Translations under genes and position numbers: made by a program
Shown: in pieces, positions 25,468 to 34,329 of the stretch
How positions within the stretch are numbered: the stretch's first letter is position 1
Layout of the letters: every line of letters begins with the position of its first letter
Assembly: GCA_023415055.1 (NCBI GenBank)
Contig: JAEZLZ010000122.1
Span: 1-64,000 of the forward strand
Direction of reading: 5' to 3'
Origin: Bacillota bacterium
GTDB taxonomy: Bacteria > Bacillota > Clostridia > Lachnospirales > Lachnospiraceae
Length of the DNA: 64,000 nucleotides
The notes under the pieces: model-generated
The model's input: the letters and a program-made list of their open reading frames with translations, nothing else
What the model was told of the DNA's origin: nothing
Database searches by the model: none

Positions 25468-25516
25468 AAGCAAGGGTTCCAGAGTTTTTTTCAAACTTCG
25501 GAACCCTTGCTTTTTT
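25468..25516 (+). terminator. terminator after the GNAT gene
   Basis: AAGCAAGGGTTCC pairs with GGAACCCTTGCTT around an inner stem, followed by a T run. Confidence 0.9.
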
Positions 25517-25556
25517 AAGCTTTAAAATAAAAATAAAAATATTCTAATACTATAGC

Positions 25557-25877
25557 CTATTCATGATTCGCCCAGTAATCAACCACCAATACTTTATCAA
25601 GATAAGGGCTTAACAGACTCCCAAATGCCTGATGTGCCGGATGTGGTAAATATGCATCCCGATCCGCCTCGCTGTGAAAGGTCACAAAGAAGCAATGGGT
25701 AAAACCTTGGCTAAGTCCTTCCGGGCTGTTATTCGTGCCCCACTCGATAGATACAATTTGAGATATTTTATTTTTCAGCTCCATAAATGCTGCTTCAATT
25801 TTTGCAACGCTTTCCTCTGTTACATTATCAAGAAATTTGAATAAAACAACATGTCTTAAAACTCTTTCTTCCTCCAT
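25557..25877 (-). CDS. Dabb-domain (stress-responsive alpha/beta barrel) protein
   Basis: 106 residues, the normal size for a single Dabb domain. It begins with the typical RHVVLFKFLDNVTEE and contains SIEWGTNNSPEGL and CFFVTFHSEADRDAYLPHPAHQAF, which are the family hallmarks. These dimeric ferredoxin-like proteins are found in plants and bacteria with various or unknown roles. GGAG lies ahead of the ATG. It lies about 70 bases downstream of the esterase gene in the same direction, so it may be read from the same message. Confidence 0.92.
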   Translation of the reverse strand: MEEERVLRHVVLFKFLDNVTEESVAKIEAAFMELKNKISQIVSIEWGTNNSPEGLSQGFTHCFFVTFHSEADRDAYLPHPAHQAFGSLLSPYLDKVLVVDYWANHE

Positions 25878-25955
25878 ATGCTCCTCCGTTCATAATCATT
25901 GATTATCTTATAGGCAAACCTTGATGTTCCCCTATCTCAGATTTCTTCCAGCCTT

Positions 25956-26825
25956 CTACAGGGTCCTCATAAAGTAATCCTCAATCAGATCAAGCAGCTC
26001 CTGGCTCCAGAAGTTTCCCTCATGAGGTGCTCCTTCGACACGGATGACCTCCGTATGTACATCATTCTCACACAGCTTCTCCGCCATAATCGTACACTGC
26101 TCATATGGCACAAGCTCATCCTGATCCCCGTGCATCAGCAAAAAGGGAGGATACTGCTTCCCGGGGATAACCTTCTCCACCGGATTCATCATCGACATAC
26201 GCTCCTTCTGCTCCTCCTCTGTATCCCCAAGGAGGCGAATAAAGATGGAGGGTTCCCCCTTCTCATCAAGCTCCGTTACTCCCTGTTTGAAAAGCTCGAA
26301 CAGATCGGCAGGTCCAAAGCACTCTGCTACTGTCTTGACTGCATCGGAATATTCTCCGTATTCCTTTGTCTTATAGAATGGATCATCTCCGGTTAAGCCA
26401 ACTAAGAGTGCAGTATTTCCCCCGGAAGAGGTTCCCCAGATTCCGATTCTCTCGGGATCAATTCCATACTGTGCCGCATTTTTTCTTAAGAATCGGATAG
26501 CGGTCTTCACATCCTCCAGGAAGGCAGGTGCCTTATGATAATCAACCGAAGAACGATGGGTCAACGTAGCCACCACATATCCTTTTCTGGCAAGGGCTCC
26601 AAGCTGCGGTAATTCATAGCCCACATCCGGGAAGGTCCAGGCACTTCCTTGTACAAATACGATGCATGGATATCTCTTATCTTCTCCTGCTGCCCAAGGT
26701 TTTAGAAGCTCTAGCTTCAGTTCAACCCCGGTTTCAACCGAGTAGGTGACTCCTCCGATCCACCCGGCTTGTCCGGTCAGCTCCGGATTATTCTTAATTG
26801 ATGTAAATCTTGTTAACTCTCCCAT
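25956..26825 (-). CDS. alpha/beta hydrolase, esterase (BD-FAE-like)
   Basis: 289 residues from the ATG at 26,823-26,825, chosen because GGGAGAAG lies just upstream. It has the oxyanion-loop region (FVQGSAWTFPD, where many relatives have HGGG), the nucleophile GIWGTSSGGNTALL, the acid in MHGDQDELVP and the His in GAPHEGNFW. This matches the BD-FAE/esterase-lipase group that cleaves acetyl or feruloyl esters from sugars. No signal peptide, so it is cytosolic. It follows glycogen phosphorylase with a 33-base gap. Confidence 0.9.
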   Translation of the reverse strand: MGELTRFTSIKNNPELTGQAGWIGGVTYSVETGVELKLELLKPWAAGEDKRYPCIVFVQGSAWTFPDVGYELPQLGALARKGYVVATLTHRSSVDYHKAPAFLEDVKTAIRFLRKNAAQYGIDPERIGIWGTSSGGNTALLVGLTGDDPFYKTKEYGEYSDAVKTVAECFGPADLFELFKQGVTELDEKGEPSIFIRLLGDTEEEQKERMSMMNPVEKVIPGKQYPPFLLMHGDQDELVPYEQCTIMAEKLCENDVHTEVIRVEGAPHEGNFWSQELLDLIEDYFMRTL

Positions 26826-26858
26826 ACTTCTTCTCCCTTCCATCTTTTCAGAAATTTT

Positions 26859-29135
26859 TTATATATCATCACTTCTTAGTTTCCAAATGTCCTGATTGTA
26901 CAGTTCAATGGTCCGATCCGAAGAAAAATATCCGGCATTTGCGATGTTTATGAGCATTTTCTTCGCCCAGCCAAGACGGTCCTCATATTCGGAAAGAGCC
27001 TGGTTTTTGACTGTAATATATTCCTTCAGGTCAAGTAAGGTCATAAACCAGTCCTTGTTCAAAAGCTCCTGGTATAAACGCTGCAGATTCTCAGCATGAC
27101 CGATCGCGAGCATCCGGTCACAGACGATAAAGTCCACCAGCGTCCTGATGTGCTCATCGTTGTCATAGATCCATCTGGAGGAGTAGCTTCTCTCCTCATA
27201 ACGCTTGATAACCTCCTCCGAAGAAGCACCAAAGGTATAGATATTCTCTTCCCCGACCAGTTCAGCGATCTCAATATTAGCTCCGTCCATAGTTCCAAGA
27301 GTGACCGCCCCATTCAACATGAACTTCATATTGCCGGTACCGCTGGCTTCCTTGGATGCCAAGGATATCTGTTCACTCAGGTCACAGGCGGGAATTAGCA
27401 GCTCCGCTTCGGTAACGTTATAATTCTCAACCATGATAACCTTTAGATGAGGAGAGACCTGAGGATCCTTGTTAATCAGCTCCTCCAGGCATAGCAGCAA
27501 ATGGATAATATCCTTTGCTATCGTATAGGCAGGTGCCGCCTTTGCTCCGAAGATTGCCGTGATCGGTCGCTTAGGATATCTTCCCTCCTTGATTTCCAGA
27601 TACTCATGAATCAGGTAAAGGGCATTCATCTGCTGCCGTTTGTACTCATGAAGTCGCTTCACTTGGATGTCAAAGACGGAGTTCTCATCAATTTCAACGT
27701 TTTTTATCGCCTGCAGATGCTCCTTCAGTGCACGCTTGTTATCTGCTTTGATTGCCAGAAGCTCCTGTAGAGCCTCCTTCTGTTCTGCTAATTCCCGCAA
27801 CTTTTTCAGTGCAAAGGCATCCTTTTTATATTCCTCTCCGATATGCCGGCTTATCCAGTCACAGAGCGGACGATTACAGTGGAGGAGCCAGCGCCGGAAG
27901 GTGATTCCGTTGGTCTTATTGTTGAATTTGTCGGGATAAATCTGATAGAATGCACGTAATTCATTCTGTTTCAGAATATCCGTATGCAGCTGGGCTACTC
28001 CATTGATGCTAAACCCGTAATGAATACAGATATGAGCCATATGCACCTGATTCCAATCATCTATGATTTCCACTCTCGGATTCGAATACGTTCTACGGAT
28101 TCTGTTGTCCAATTCACGAATAATCGGAACCAAATGGGGAACCACCTGCTCCAGATAATCGAGGGGCCATTTCTCCAAAGCCTCCGATAGTATCGTATGA
28201 TTGGTATAAGCACAGATATGGGAAACAATCCCGATTGCTTCTTCCTGACCGATTCCACGTTTTGATAATTGATAGATCAATTCCGGAATCACCAGGGTAG
28301 GATGAGTATCATTAATCTGAATTACTGCATACTCAGCAAGATCATGGAGGTTAGAGCCTTTCTCCAGCGCTTCCTCCAGGATGAACTGAGCGCCGTTGCT
28401 TACCATGAAATATTGCTGATAGATTCGCAGCAATTGACCCTCTCGATCACTATCATCCGGATATAAGAACAGCGTCAAATTACGGGGGATGTCCTTTTTG
28501 TCAAAGCAAATTCCTTCCTTCACGATAGATTCAACCACCGTCTTAGCATCAAACAGGTGTAAGCGGTTTGACTTATTCTGATAACCTGTGATCTCTATGT
28601 CATATAGTTTTGATTCTATTTCAAAATCCCCATAACGGACAATATAGCTTTTTGGCTCCTCTTTCAGCCAGGAAGCATCCTGCATCCAGGGATTTGGGAC
28701 CTCTGTCTGAAGATGACTCTCAAACCGCTGACGAAACAGACCAAAATGATAATTTAATCCGATTCCGTCCCCGGGTAGTCCAAGTGTCGCAATCGAATCA
28801 AGGAAACAGGCGGCTAGGCGGCCCAGACCACCATTTCCCAGCGAAGGTTCCTGTTCTATCGATTCGATATTGCTCAGACTTTTCCCTTCTGCTGACAGCT
28901 CCTCACGGACACTTTCATAAAGTCCGAGATTGATCAGGTTGTTCGATAGCAGCTTCCCAATCAGAAATTCTGCGGAGATATAATATAATTTTTTCTTACC
29001 CTTGATCTCTCCACGGCTTTTTATCTGTTCCTTCACAAAGCCCAGCAACTCCAGGAAAATCACTTCGTCGCTACTCTCCCGAATACTTACGGATCGATTC
29101 TTTTCAAAATACTCCCTAAACATCATTGCCTCCAT
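26859..29135 (-). CDS. glgP: glycogen/maltodextrin phosphorylase
   Basis: 758 residues from the ATG at 29,133-29,135 (MEAMMFREYF) after AAGAGGT; the open frame runs further but its start would lack a site. Diagnostic parts: PSLGNGGLGRLAACFLDS near the N-terminus, INDTHPTLVIPE in the middle and the PLP-Lys segment EASGTGNMKFMLNGA. It releases glucose 1-phosphate from alpha-1,4-glucans with a pyridoxal phosphate cofactor in the cytosol. It is somewhat shorter than enterobacterial forms, as usual in clostridia. It sits at the head of a leftward set with the esterase and Dabb genes; no other glycogen gene is near. Confidence 0.95.
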   Translation of the reverse strand: MEAMMFREYFEKNRSVSIRESSDEVIFLELLGFVKEQIKSRGEIKGKKKLYYISAEFLIGKLLSNNLINLGLYESVREELSAEGKSLSNIESIEQEPSLGNGGLGRLAACFLDSIATLGLPGDGIGLNYHFGLFRQRFESHLQTEVPNPWMQDASWLKEEPKSYIVRYGDFEIESKLYDIEITGYQNKSNRLHLFDAKTVVESIVKEGICFDKKDIPRNLTLFLYPDDSDREGQLLRIYQQYFMVSNGAQFILEEALEKGSNLHDLAEYAVIQINDTHPTLVIPELIYQLSKRGIGQEEAIGIVSHICAYTNHTILSEALEKWPLDYLEQVVPHLVPIIRELDNRIRRTYSNPRVEIIDDWNQVHMAHICIHYGFSINGVAQLHTDILKQNELRAFYQIYPDKFNNKTNGITFRRWLLHCNRPLCDWISRHIGEEYKKDAFALKKLRELAEQKEALQELLAIKADNKRALKEHLQAIKNVEIDENSVFDIQVKRLHEYKRQQMNALYLIHEYLEIKEGRYPKRPITAIFGAKAAPAYTIAKDIIHLLLCLEELINKDPQVSPHLKVIMVENYNVTEAELLIPACDLSEQISLASKEASGTGNMKFMLNGAVTLGTMDGANIEIAELVGEENIYTFGASSEEVIKRYEERSYSSRWIYDNDEHIRTLVDFIVCDRMLAIGHAENLQRLYQELLNKDWFMTLLDLKEYITVKNQALSEYEDRLGWAKKMLINIANAGYFSSDRTIELYNQDIWKLRSDDI

Positions 29136-29390
29136 TTTCAAGTACCTCTTGTCCGCGTTACCAACTATACTGGGTATTATGCACAAAACAGATAATTTTC
29201 CGACTAAGAGCAATCCCCTCTTAGGCTATCCCTATATAATTGGGAGCAAAGCGTCATTTCTCTTTCTATGTAATATATAACCACCCCATTATTGTAGCAT
29301 TATCCAGTTTTACTGTATATACCTTACAATAATTTAAATATAAGTCATTCTTCTACATAAGCCTCAGCTAAGTTTGCCTTTTATCAAAGA

Positions 29391-30056
29391 TTACTCCGAA
29401 ACATACCTCATCAGGTCCTCCAGAATCGCGCGGTAGCCGTTGGCATACATATGGACCCCCTCTACCGAGTATTCGTGTATCAGATTCCGGTTTTCATCAT
29501 ATAGCTTCTCGTTGATGTTAATGAAGCTTACCTGAAGTCTTTGTGCCAATTTCTCAAGTTCAGCATTCGCCTTGTTGATTTTCTCATTCGATCTTAGCTT
29601 CAACCATTCTCTTGCACCCTCATTCCCGAAATCATAATTTTCATTTCCCGGATAATAAGCCATGACATAGATCTTCGTTTGTGGCAGCTGCTTCCGAATC
29701 CTATTCAGAATATGTTCATAGCGCTTCATCAGCGCCTCAACTGTATAATCAGGAGCACTCAAATCATTGGTGCCGATATTGATAAAGACCTTGCTTGGTT
29801 CTAAGTCGAAAATCAAGGTGTCCAGAAAGGGAATCATCTCGGAGGAAGTAAATCCACTGACCCCTCGGTTATAAATCGTCTCCGTTCTTTCAAAATCCAA
29901 TAGAAATTCATAGATAGGAAACTGCTCCATCAGGGAAGAGCCGGTAAACAATACGGCTCCTTTCTTCACATACTGATTCAGAATCCGATAATGCTTAATT
30001 TTATCAATTTTTTCCGGGTCCATCTGTTTTATTATTTGTTCTTCTTTCTTTTCCAT
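29391..30056 (-). CDS. SGNH-family hydrolase (GDSL esterase)
   Basis: 221 residues. Block I is FTGSSLMEQFP (Ser nucleophile), block II has RGVSGFTS (Gly), block III is NIGTNDLSAPDY (Asn), and block V is VEGVHMYANGYRAI (Asp/His replaced by Glu-x-x-His). This is an SGNH esterase of the type that removes acyl groups from carbohydrates or phospholipids. There is no signal peptide, so it is cytosolic. GGAG seven bases before the ATG. It stands between two spacers without partners. Confidence 0.9.
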   Translation of the reverse strand: MEKKEEQIIKQMDPEKIDKIKHYRILNQYVKKGAVLFTGSSLMEQFPIYEFLLDFERTETIYNRGVSGFTSSEMIPFLDTLIFDLEPSKVFINIGTNDLSAPDYTVEALMKRYEHILNRIRKQLPQTKIYVMAYYPGNENYDFGNEGAREWLKLRSNEKINKANAELEKLAQRLQVSFININEKLYDENRNLIHEYSVEGVHMYANGYRAILEDLMRYVSE

Positions 30057-30490
30057 ATAAATACTCTCCTGCTTATTTCTCTTATTTTTGAAAATGGCAC
30101 AACTCGATCATATTAGCTACTGTGTACACATTCTATCCCACAAATTATTTATAACATAGATTAACAAAATTGGATAGAATAACCTTTGTATTGGCCATTC
30201 TCTTTTCTATGATAATTTTGTAGATAATTAACGCTTGCTGTAGCTTATTGTCAAATTTTACGATATCGTCAATTCGACGATAGAAGTCTTTCCCGTTTCT
30301 GTCCGGAGAGCCCTCTGGTTGCTAATACATTTTTTATAGAAGTTTTATATCTGCAATAGACCCTTTTGTGATAACGTGATATAATCAATCTATTTCAAAT
30401 AGTATTCATTTAAATAATTGCGAATCCAAGTAGCATTGGCTACTGTGTACATAACTGATACCGTTTGGTAGCATGAGAGGAGGGATCCAT
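30057..30490. other. spacer with direct repeats
   Basis: No credible gene. It holds a direct repeat (30,112-30,130 and 30,435-30,453), a TATAAT at 30,380-30,385 that may be the -10 box of the following gene, and a short dyad GATATCGTC/GACGATA near 30,261-30,281. Confidence 0.4.
30112..30453. repeat. direct repeat pair, 19 bases, 323 apart
   Basis: ATTAGCTACTGTGTACACA at 30,112-30,130 and ATTGGCTACTGTGTACATA at 30,435-30,453 match at 17 of 19 positions in the same orientation. They flank the gene-free spacer. Could be a regulatory pair or footprints of an insertion; nothing decides. Confidence 0.5.
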
Positions 30491-31291
30491 ATGGAACAAT
30501 CACAGCTGCTCGAGATGATAAAGCACAATCCACAGGCTATTGTCTCCGTAGAACATCCTACCGAAGAGATGAAGCTTCTGGCTGTGAGAAGAAACGGTCT
30601 TCTGTTGGAGCATATCCCTGATGCGACTGTTCAGCTTCAGGAGGAAGCCCTGAATAATAACACTTTGGCTATCAAATACATCAAGAATCCCACGGAATCG
30701 ATGATGATGAAAGCAGTAACCGGGGGCTGGGTGAACCTGGAATACATCAAGAACCCGACAGATGCCGTAGTTCGGCTTGCATTAGCTCAGGCCGGCTGGG
30801 CGATCAAATACCTCGAGAACCCCAGTGAGGAGCTGCAGCTGATTGCTGTCAGAAAGAATTATGACGCGATCAGATTCATCAGGAATCCCTTTCCAAGCGT
30901 GCAGGAGGCGGCGGTGCGAAGTAATTACGAAGCCCTGCGCTTCATAAAAGATCCCACGCATTCCACCGAATTGATCGCTATATATCATAATGAAGGTGCG
31001 TTTCCGTTCCTTCCCTCGCCGGACAAGCAAAAGATAATTGAATTTTTGAAGGTGAATTATCTGGTGATCAAGTATGTCTTTCGTGAGATTACGAAGAATG
31101 AGCTGGAGGATATCTTAAAAGAAGTATTCTCCTGTGAAGAGCCGGATGAAAAATATATCAGGTACTTTCTAAATTACAATTCCTCGGATGCCGTATACTT
31201 CTCGCAACTTGATAAGCTTAAGCTGCTCCGGACCTATGGCAGCAGAAAAGCGAAGAAGATCGCAGTAGACGAGAGATTAAAAATAAAATAA
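30491..31291 (+). CDS. tandem-repeat protein (IxNPT repeats)
   Basis: 266 residues with a GAGGAGGG site and ATG at 30,491. About seven copies of a 24-25-residue helical repeat cover residues 5-185; the consensus is A-I-x-Y/F-I-x-N-P-T/S, then E-x-x-x-x-A-V-x-x-N (for example AIKYIKNPTESMMMKAV and AIRFIRNPFPSVQEAAV). The pattern is like DUF4116-type repeats and should form an all-helical superhelix for protein binding. A less regular helical tail follows. It precedes MoxR and metallopeptidase/VWA genes on the same strand, so it may supply a partner or substrate. Confidence 0.75.
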   Translation: MEQSQLLEMIKHNPQAIVSVEHPTEEMKLLAVRRNGLLLEHIPDATVQLQEEALNNNTLAIKYIKNPTESMMMKAVTGGWVNLEYIKNPTDAVVRLALAQAGWAIKYLENPSEELQLIAVRKNYDAIRFIRNPFPSVQEAAVRSNYEALRFIKDPTHSTELIAIYHNEGAFPFLPSPDKQKIIEFLKVNYLVIKYVFREITKNELEDILKEVFSCEEPDEKYIRYFLNYNSSDAVYFSQLDKLKLLRTYGSRKAKKIAVDERLKIK

Positions 31292-31387
31292 TAAATAATT
31301 ACATAGAGAAGTATCATCGTATTGCCCAAAAGGACGAGCGTAAGGAATTCTCTGTTTGTGCGTGATAAGAAAGGTGAGGTTACCTGA

Positions 31388-32506
31388 ATGAATTTTACGG
31401 ATACATTAAAAAGTGTTGAATTAGTTCTTGCCACCGGTGAGGTTCCTCTTTTAGTAGGCGAAAGCGGTATTGGTAAGACTGCGTTGGCGAAGGACATCGC
31501 TAAGGAAAATGGTTGGAAGCTAATCGTTATTGACGGCAATCTCCTGAAGGAAGGTGAAATTGGGGGGCTTCCTACCGTGGAGACTTATACCGGCCTCGAC
31601 GAGAAAGGTAATCCCATAGAGCGGAAAACCACGGTATATGCGGTTCATAATAAGCTTCGTGAAATCGACGATGAGATTGCGAAGGGAAATACTGTTCTCT
31701 TATTCATGGATGAGATCAATCGCTGCGAGCATACGGTTCAGCAGGAGCTGATGAATCTGATTCTTAACCGGGAGATTAATGGATATCAACTATATGAAGG
31801 TGTGAAGATCCTTGCTGCCATGAATCCCTCCGGCAAATATGGTGATCATTTTGATTATCAGGTAGTAGATATGGATGCTGCTCAGGAAAATCGTTTCGTG
31901 TGGCTAACGATGGAGCCCGATTATATGCAATGGATCGATTGGGCTGTGCAAGCCGGATTGGAGCAAAAGGTAATTGATTTTATCCGGGTTTTTCCGGAGT
32001 ATCTTAAGAAAACCAATGAGGGTGGAATCAATGCAACACCCCGAAGCTATGAACGGATCTCAAAGGCCTATTCTCTCTATAAGGAGAATCAGGCTTCTAT
32101 TCCCCGTTCTGTGTTTTTGAATGTGATTCGAGGAAATGTCGGTGACTTTATTGCCCAGGAATTTATGACCTTTATCGAAACAGATCATGCTCCGCTGATC
32201 TCCTTTGAGGACGTCTTTACAACGGAATTATTATCAGAGGAGCTACGTAACCATATCCTGAGTGAAAGTCATACCAGACTTTATCTATCAGCAAAAAATA
32301 TATTAAAAGCCCTGGATGCACAGCTATTGACGGATGCTAAGGAGAGCGACTTTTATATGAGACGGTTAATTGATTTTTTACGCTGCTATCCGGCAGACTT
32401 AAGAATCGGTATTATGAAGGATATAAGAAACCATTATTCTGAGGTATATCGTTATGCCATTGAGGATGAGTCCTTTGTTGATCTATATTTTGAAGCTTAC
32501 ACATAA
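31388..32506 (+). CDS. MoxR-family AAA+ ATPase
   Basis: 372 residues with AAAGGTGAGG ahead of the ATG. Walker A is LVGESGIGKTALAKDI, Walker B is VLLFMDEINR, sensor 1 lies in KILAAMNPSG, and an Arg finger is probably in AAQENRFVW. The region between contains the MoxR-type helix 2 insert. MoxR ATPases work with VWA-domain proteins as chaperones that insert cofactors or remodel complexes. The gene downstream encodes exactly such a partner, 119 bases away, so the two very probably work together. Confidence 0.92.
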   Translation: MNFTDTLKSVELVLATGEVPLLVGESGIGKTALAKDIAKENGWKLIVIDGNLLKEGEIGGLPTVETYTGLDEKGNPIERKTTVYAVHNKLREIDDEIAKGNTVLLFMDEINRCEHTVQQELMNLILNREINGYQLYEGVKILAAMNPSGKYGDHFDYQVVDMDAAQENRFVWLTMEPDYMQWIDWAVQAGLEQKVIDFIRVFPEYLKKTNEGGINATPRSYERISKAYSLYKENQASIPRSVFLNVIRGNVGDFIAQEFMTFIETDHAPLISFEDVFTTELLSEELRNHILSESHTRLYLSAKNILKALDAQLLTDAKESDFYMRRLIDFLRCYPADLRIGIMKDIRNHYSEVYRYAIEDESFVDLYFEAYT

Positions 32507-32625
32507 GTACAAATCCATTGGTAGCGATGAAACAGAAGAAAACTTTGTCTTTTACGAATTCTTCTGTTTAAATTCACAGGTGTCAATCATGAAACACTGT
32601 ATGCGGCGGCTTGGAGGAGGATACA

Positions 32626-34029
32626 ATGGAAACCTATTATGAAGATCATGCATATGAACTACTGGAACAGGCGAAGCAGATTGCTGCTCAGATGGCTGGG
32701 GGCGGCACTGTCGATTCTAAGCCACGGCTGGCCTTTCCTGTATCGTTTGAGCAGGAATTCTATCACCTTGTTGACCGGGTAAATCTTGGCCTTATGGAGG
32801 ATGAGGATAATTTCTACGGATACTTTATATTCCAACTTTCACGTGAGATAAGATTCGATTTCAGTAGTCCAACAGCTGTGAATTTCCAAGGGGCACAGTA
32901 TGTGATCTATTTTAATCCTCTTCTTTTTCTGAAGCTTAGCACAAAGCAGATGGAAGGTAGTATAAAGCATGAGATCCTTCATATTTTATCCCTGCATCTG
33001 ATACGAGCAAGAGAATTGCGAAATAGCTACAGCAAGCTGGCGTTGAATATGGCGATGGATATCACGGTAAATAAGTATCTGACCCATCTTCCTCCCTACG
33101 CCACTACCTTAGAATGGGTGAATCACCACTACGCCCTTACTCTGGCACCCTACCAACCCTTCGAATACTATGCGGAGAAGCTTCACAATGCTCTCGCTCT
33201 CGCAGGGGAGGAGAAGGACGCGCTCTCAGATGCCAGTGAAGATCGAGATTCGATTGCTACTGAGTACGATCCGGGTCTTACCCATGAACTATGGGAGGAA
33301 TCCGAGGAGATCTCGGAAGAATTGCTTCAGGAATTTACCGATAAGATTATCTCCCAAGCAGAGAAAGGCGGTGCTCCTGCCTATGTAATCGGTATCATCG
33401 ATTCCCTTCGTAACAGTCGGGGAGAATTGCCCTGGAATCGATATCTGAACCGCCTGATGGGAACGGTGGAAGGCAATAAAAAGAAGATTATCACCAGAAG
33501 AAGCAGACGCCAACCGGAACGTCTGGATCTGCGGGGTGAGTTACGAAGTCATAAAGCGAAAATCATCGTGGCCTTCGATATCAGCGGGAGCATCACCGAT
33601 GACGAATTCATACAGGCGATTAAGGAGGTTCTTAGTATCGTTAAGAATTATCATCATGAGATCACAATTATCGAATGTGACAACGAAATCCGTAATGAAT
33701 ATAAGGTCAAATCCATCCGTGATATAAAGGATCGATCCCACACAAGCGGTGGCACTAGGTTTAGCCCGGTCTTTGAATATGCAAACCACCAGAAAGCAAA
33801 TCTGTTGGTATACTTTACTGACGGAAAAGGAGAAGATAAGCTGAAAGCGATCCCAAACGGCTATCCGGTATTGTGGGTAATCAGTGGCCGGGGTGAGGAG
33901 CTTTCGCTTAAGAAGCCTTACGGAGTGGTGAAAAAGCTGAGTCGTTTTGAAGTTAAAGAAGAGGTCATTGAGATCAGTGATGTCGTAACCAGCGGATTTT
34001 CGATGAATAATCAGGAACGAATCCTTTAA
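32626..34029 (+). CDS. DUF2201-type metallopeptidase/VWA protein
   Basis: 467 residues from the ATG at 32,626 (GGAGGAGG upstream). The N-terminal half holds HEILH in KHEILHILSLH, a zinc-type HExxH, followed by AMDITVNKYL, matching the putative metallopeptidase domain (COG3864). Acidic linker (residues about 195-240). The C-terminal domain is VWA-like with a MIDAS Asp-x-Ser-x-Ser (AFDISGSITD), then TSGGTRFSPVF and YFTDGKG. Proteins of this kind pair with MoxR ATPases. A strong terminator at 34,211-34,280 follows. The cellular target is unknown. Confidence 0.9.
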   Translation: METYYEDHAYELLEQAKQIAAQMAGGGTVDSKPRLAFPVSFEQEFYHLVDRVNLGLMEDEDNFYGYFIFQLSREIRFDFSSPTAVNFQGAQYVIYFNPLLFLKLSTKQMEGSIKHEILHILSLHLIRARELRNSYSKLALNMAMDITVNKYLTHLPPYATTLEWVNHHYALTLAPYQPFEYYAEKLHNALALAGEEKDALSDASEDRDSIATEYDPGLTHELWEESEEISEELLQEFTDKIISQAEKGGAPAYVIGIIDSLRNSRGELPWNRYLNRLMGTVEGNKKKIITRRSRRQPERLDLRGELRSHKAKIIVAFDISGSITDDEFIQAIKEVLSIVKNYHHEITIIECDNEIRNEYKVKSIRDIKDRSHTSGGTRFSPVFEYANHQKANLLVYFTDGKGEDKLKAIPNGYPVLWVISGRGEELSLKKPYGVVKKLSRFEVKEEVIEISDVVTSGFSMNNQERIL

Positions 34030-34210
34030 TACCTTCTCTGCTTGCTGTTATTGATCACCTATGTCGTCATCCTTTGGATGAACCTCCTCTATCACCGGTA
34101 GCCTCAGGTTTCCGCCAATTTAAAGGAGATAATGGATCAGTTTATGAATGAGTGCGAGGCTTCGATCCGGAATATATAGGGGTCTCTTGCAAAAGGATTT
34201 GCACTTAAGA

Positions 34211-34280
34211 AGAAAGAAAGGCTCCCCATACCAGAGCTTCTCTTATAAAGAGACTATCTGGTATGGGGAGCCTTTCTTTT
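34211..34280. terminator. long bidirectional terminator
   Basis: A 22-base near-perfect stem (AAGGCTCCCCATACCAGA with its complement), A-rich before and T-rich after in both directions. It ends both the MoxR/VWA operon and the leftward pilus locus. Confidence 0.9.
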
Positions 34281-34329
34281 TCTTTCTTAAAGTATATCTA
34301 TCATATACGCCCCCACGATCTAACTTCAC

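Noticed and set aside
29214..29280. GCAAAGCGTC near the glycogen phosphorylase leader as a riboswitch core
   Set aside because: Only a short word match; the tetraloop hairpin and the closing stem are missing.
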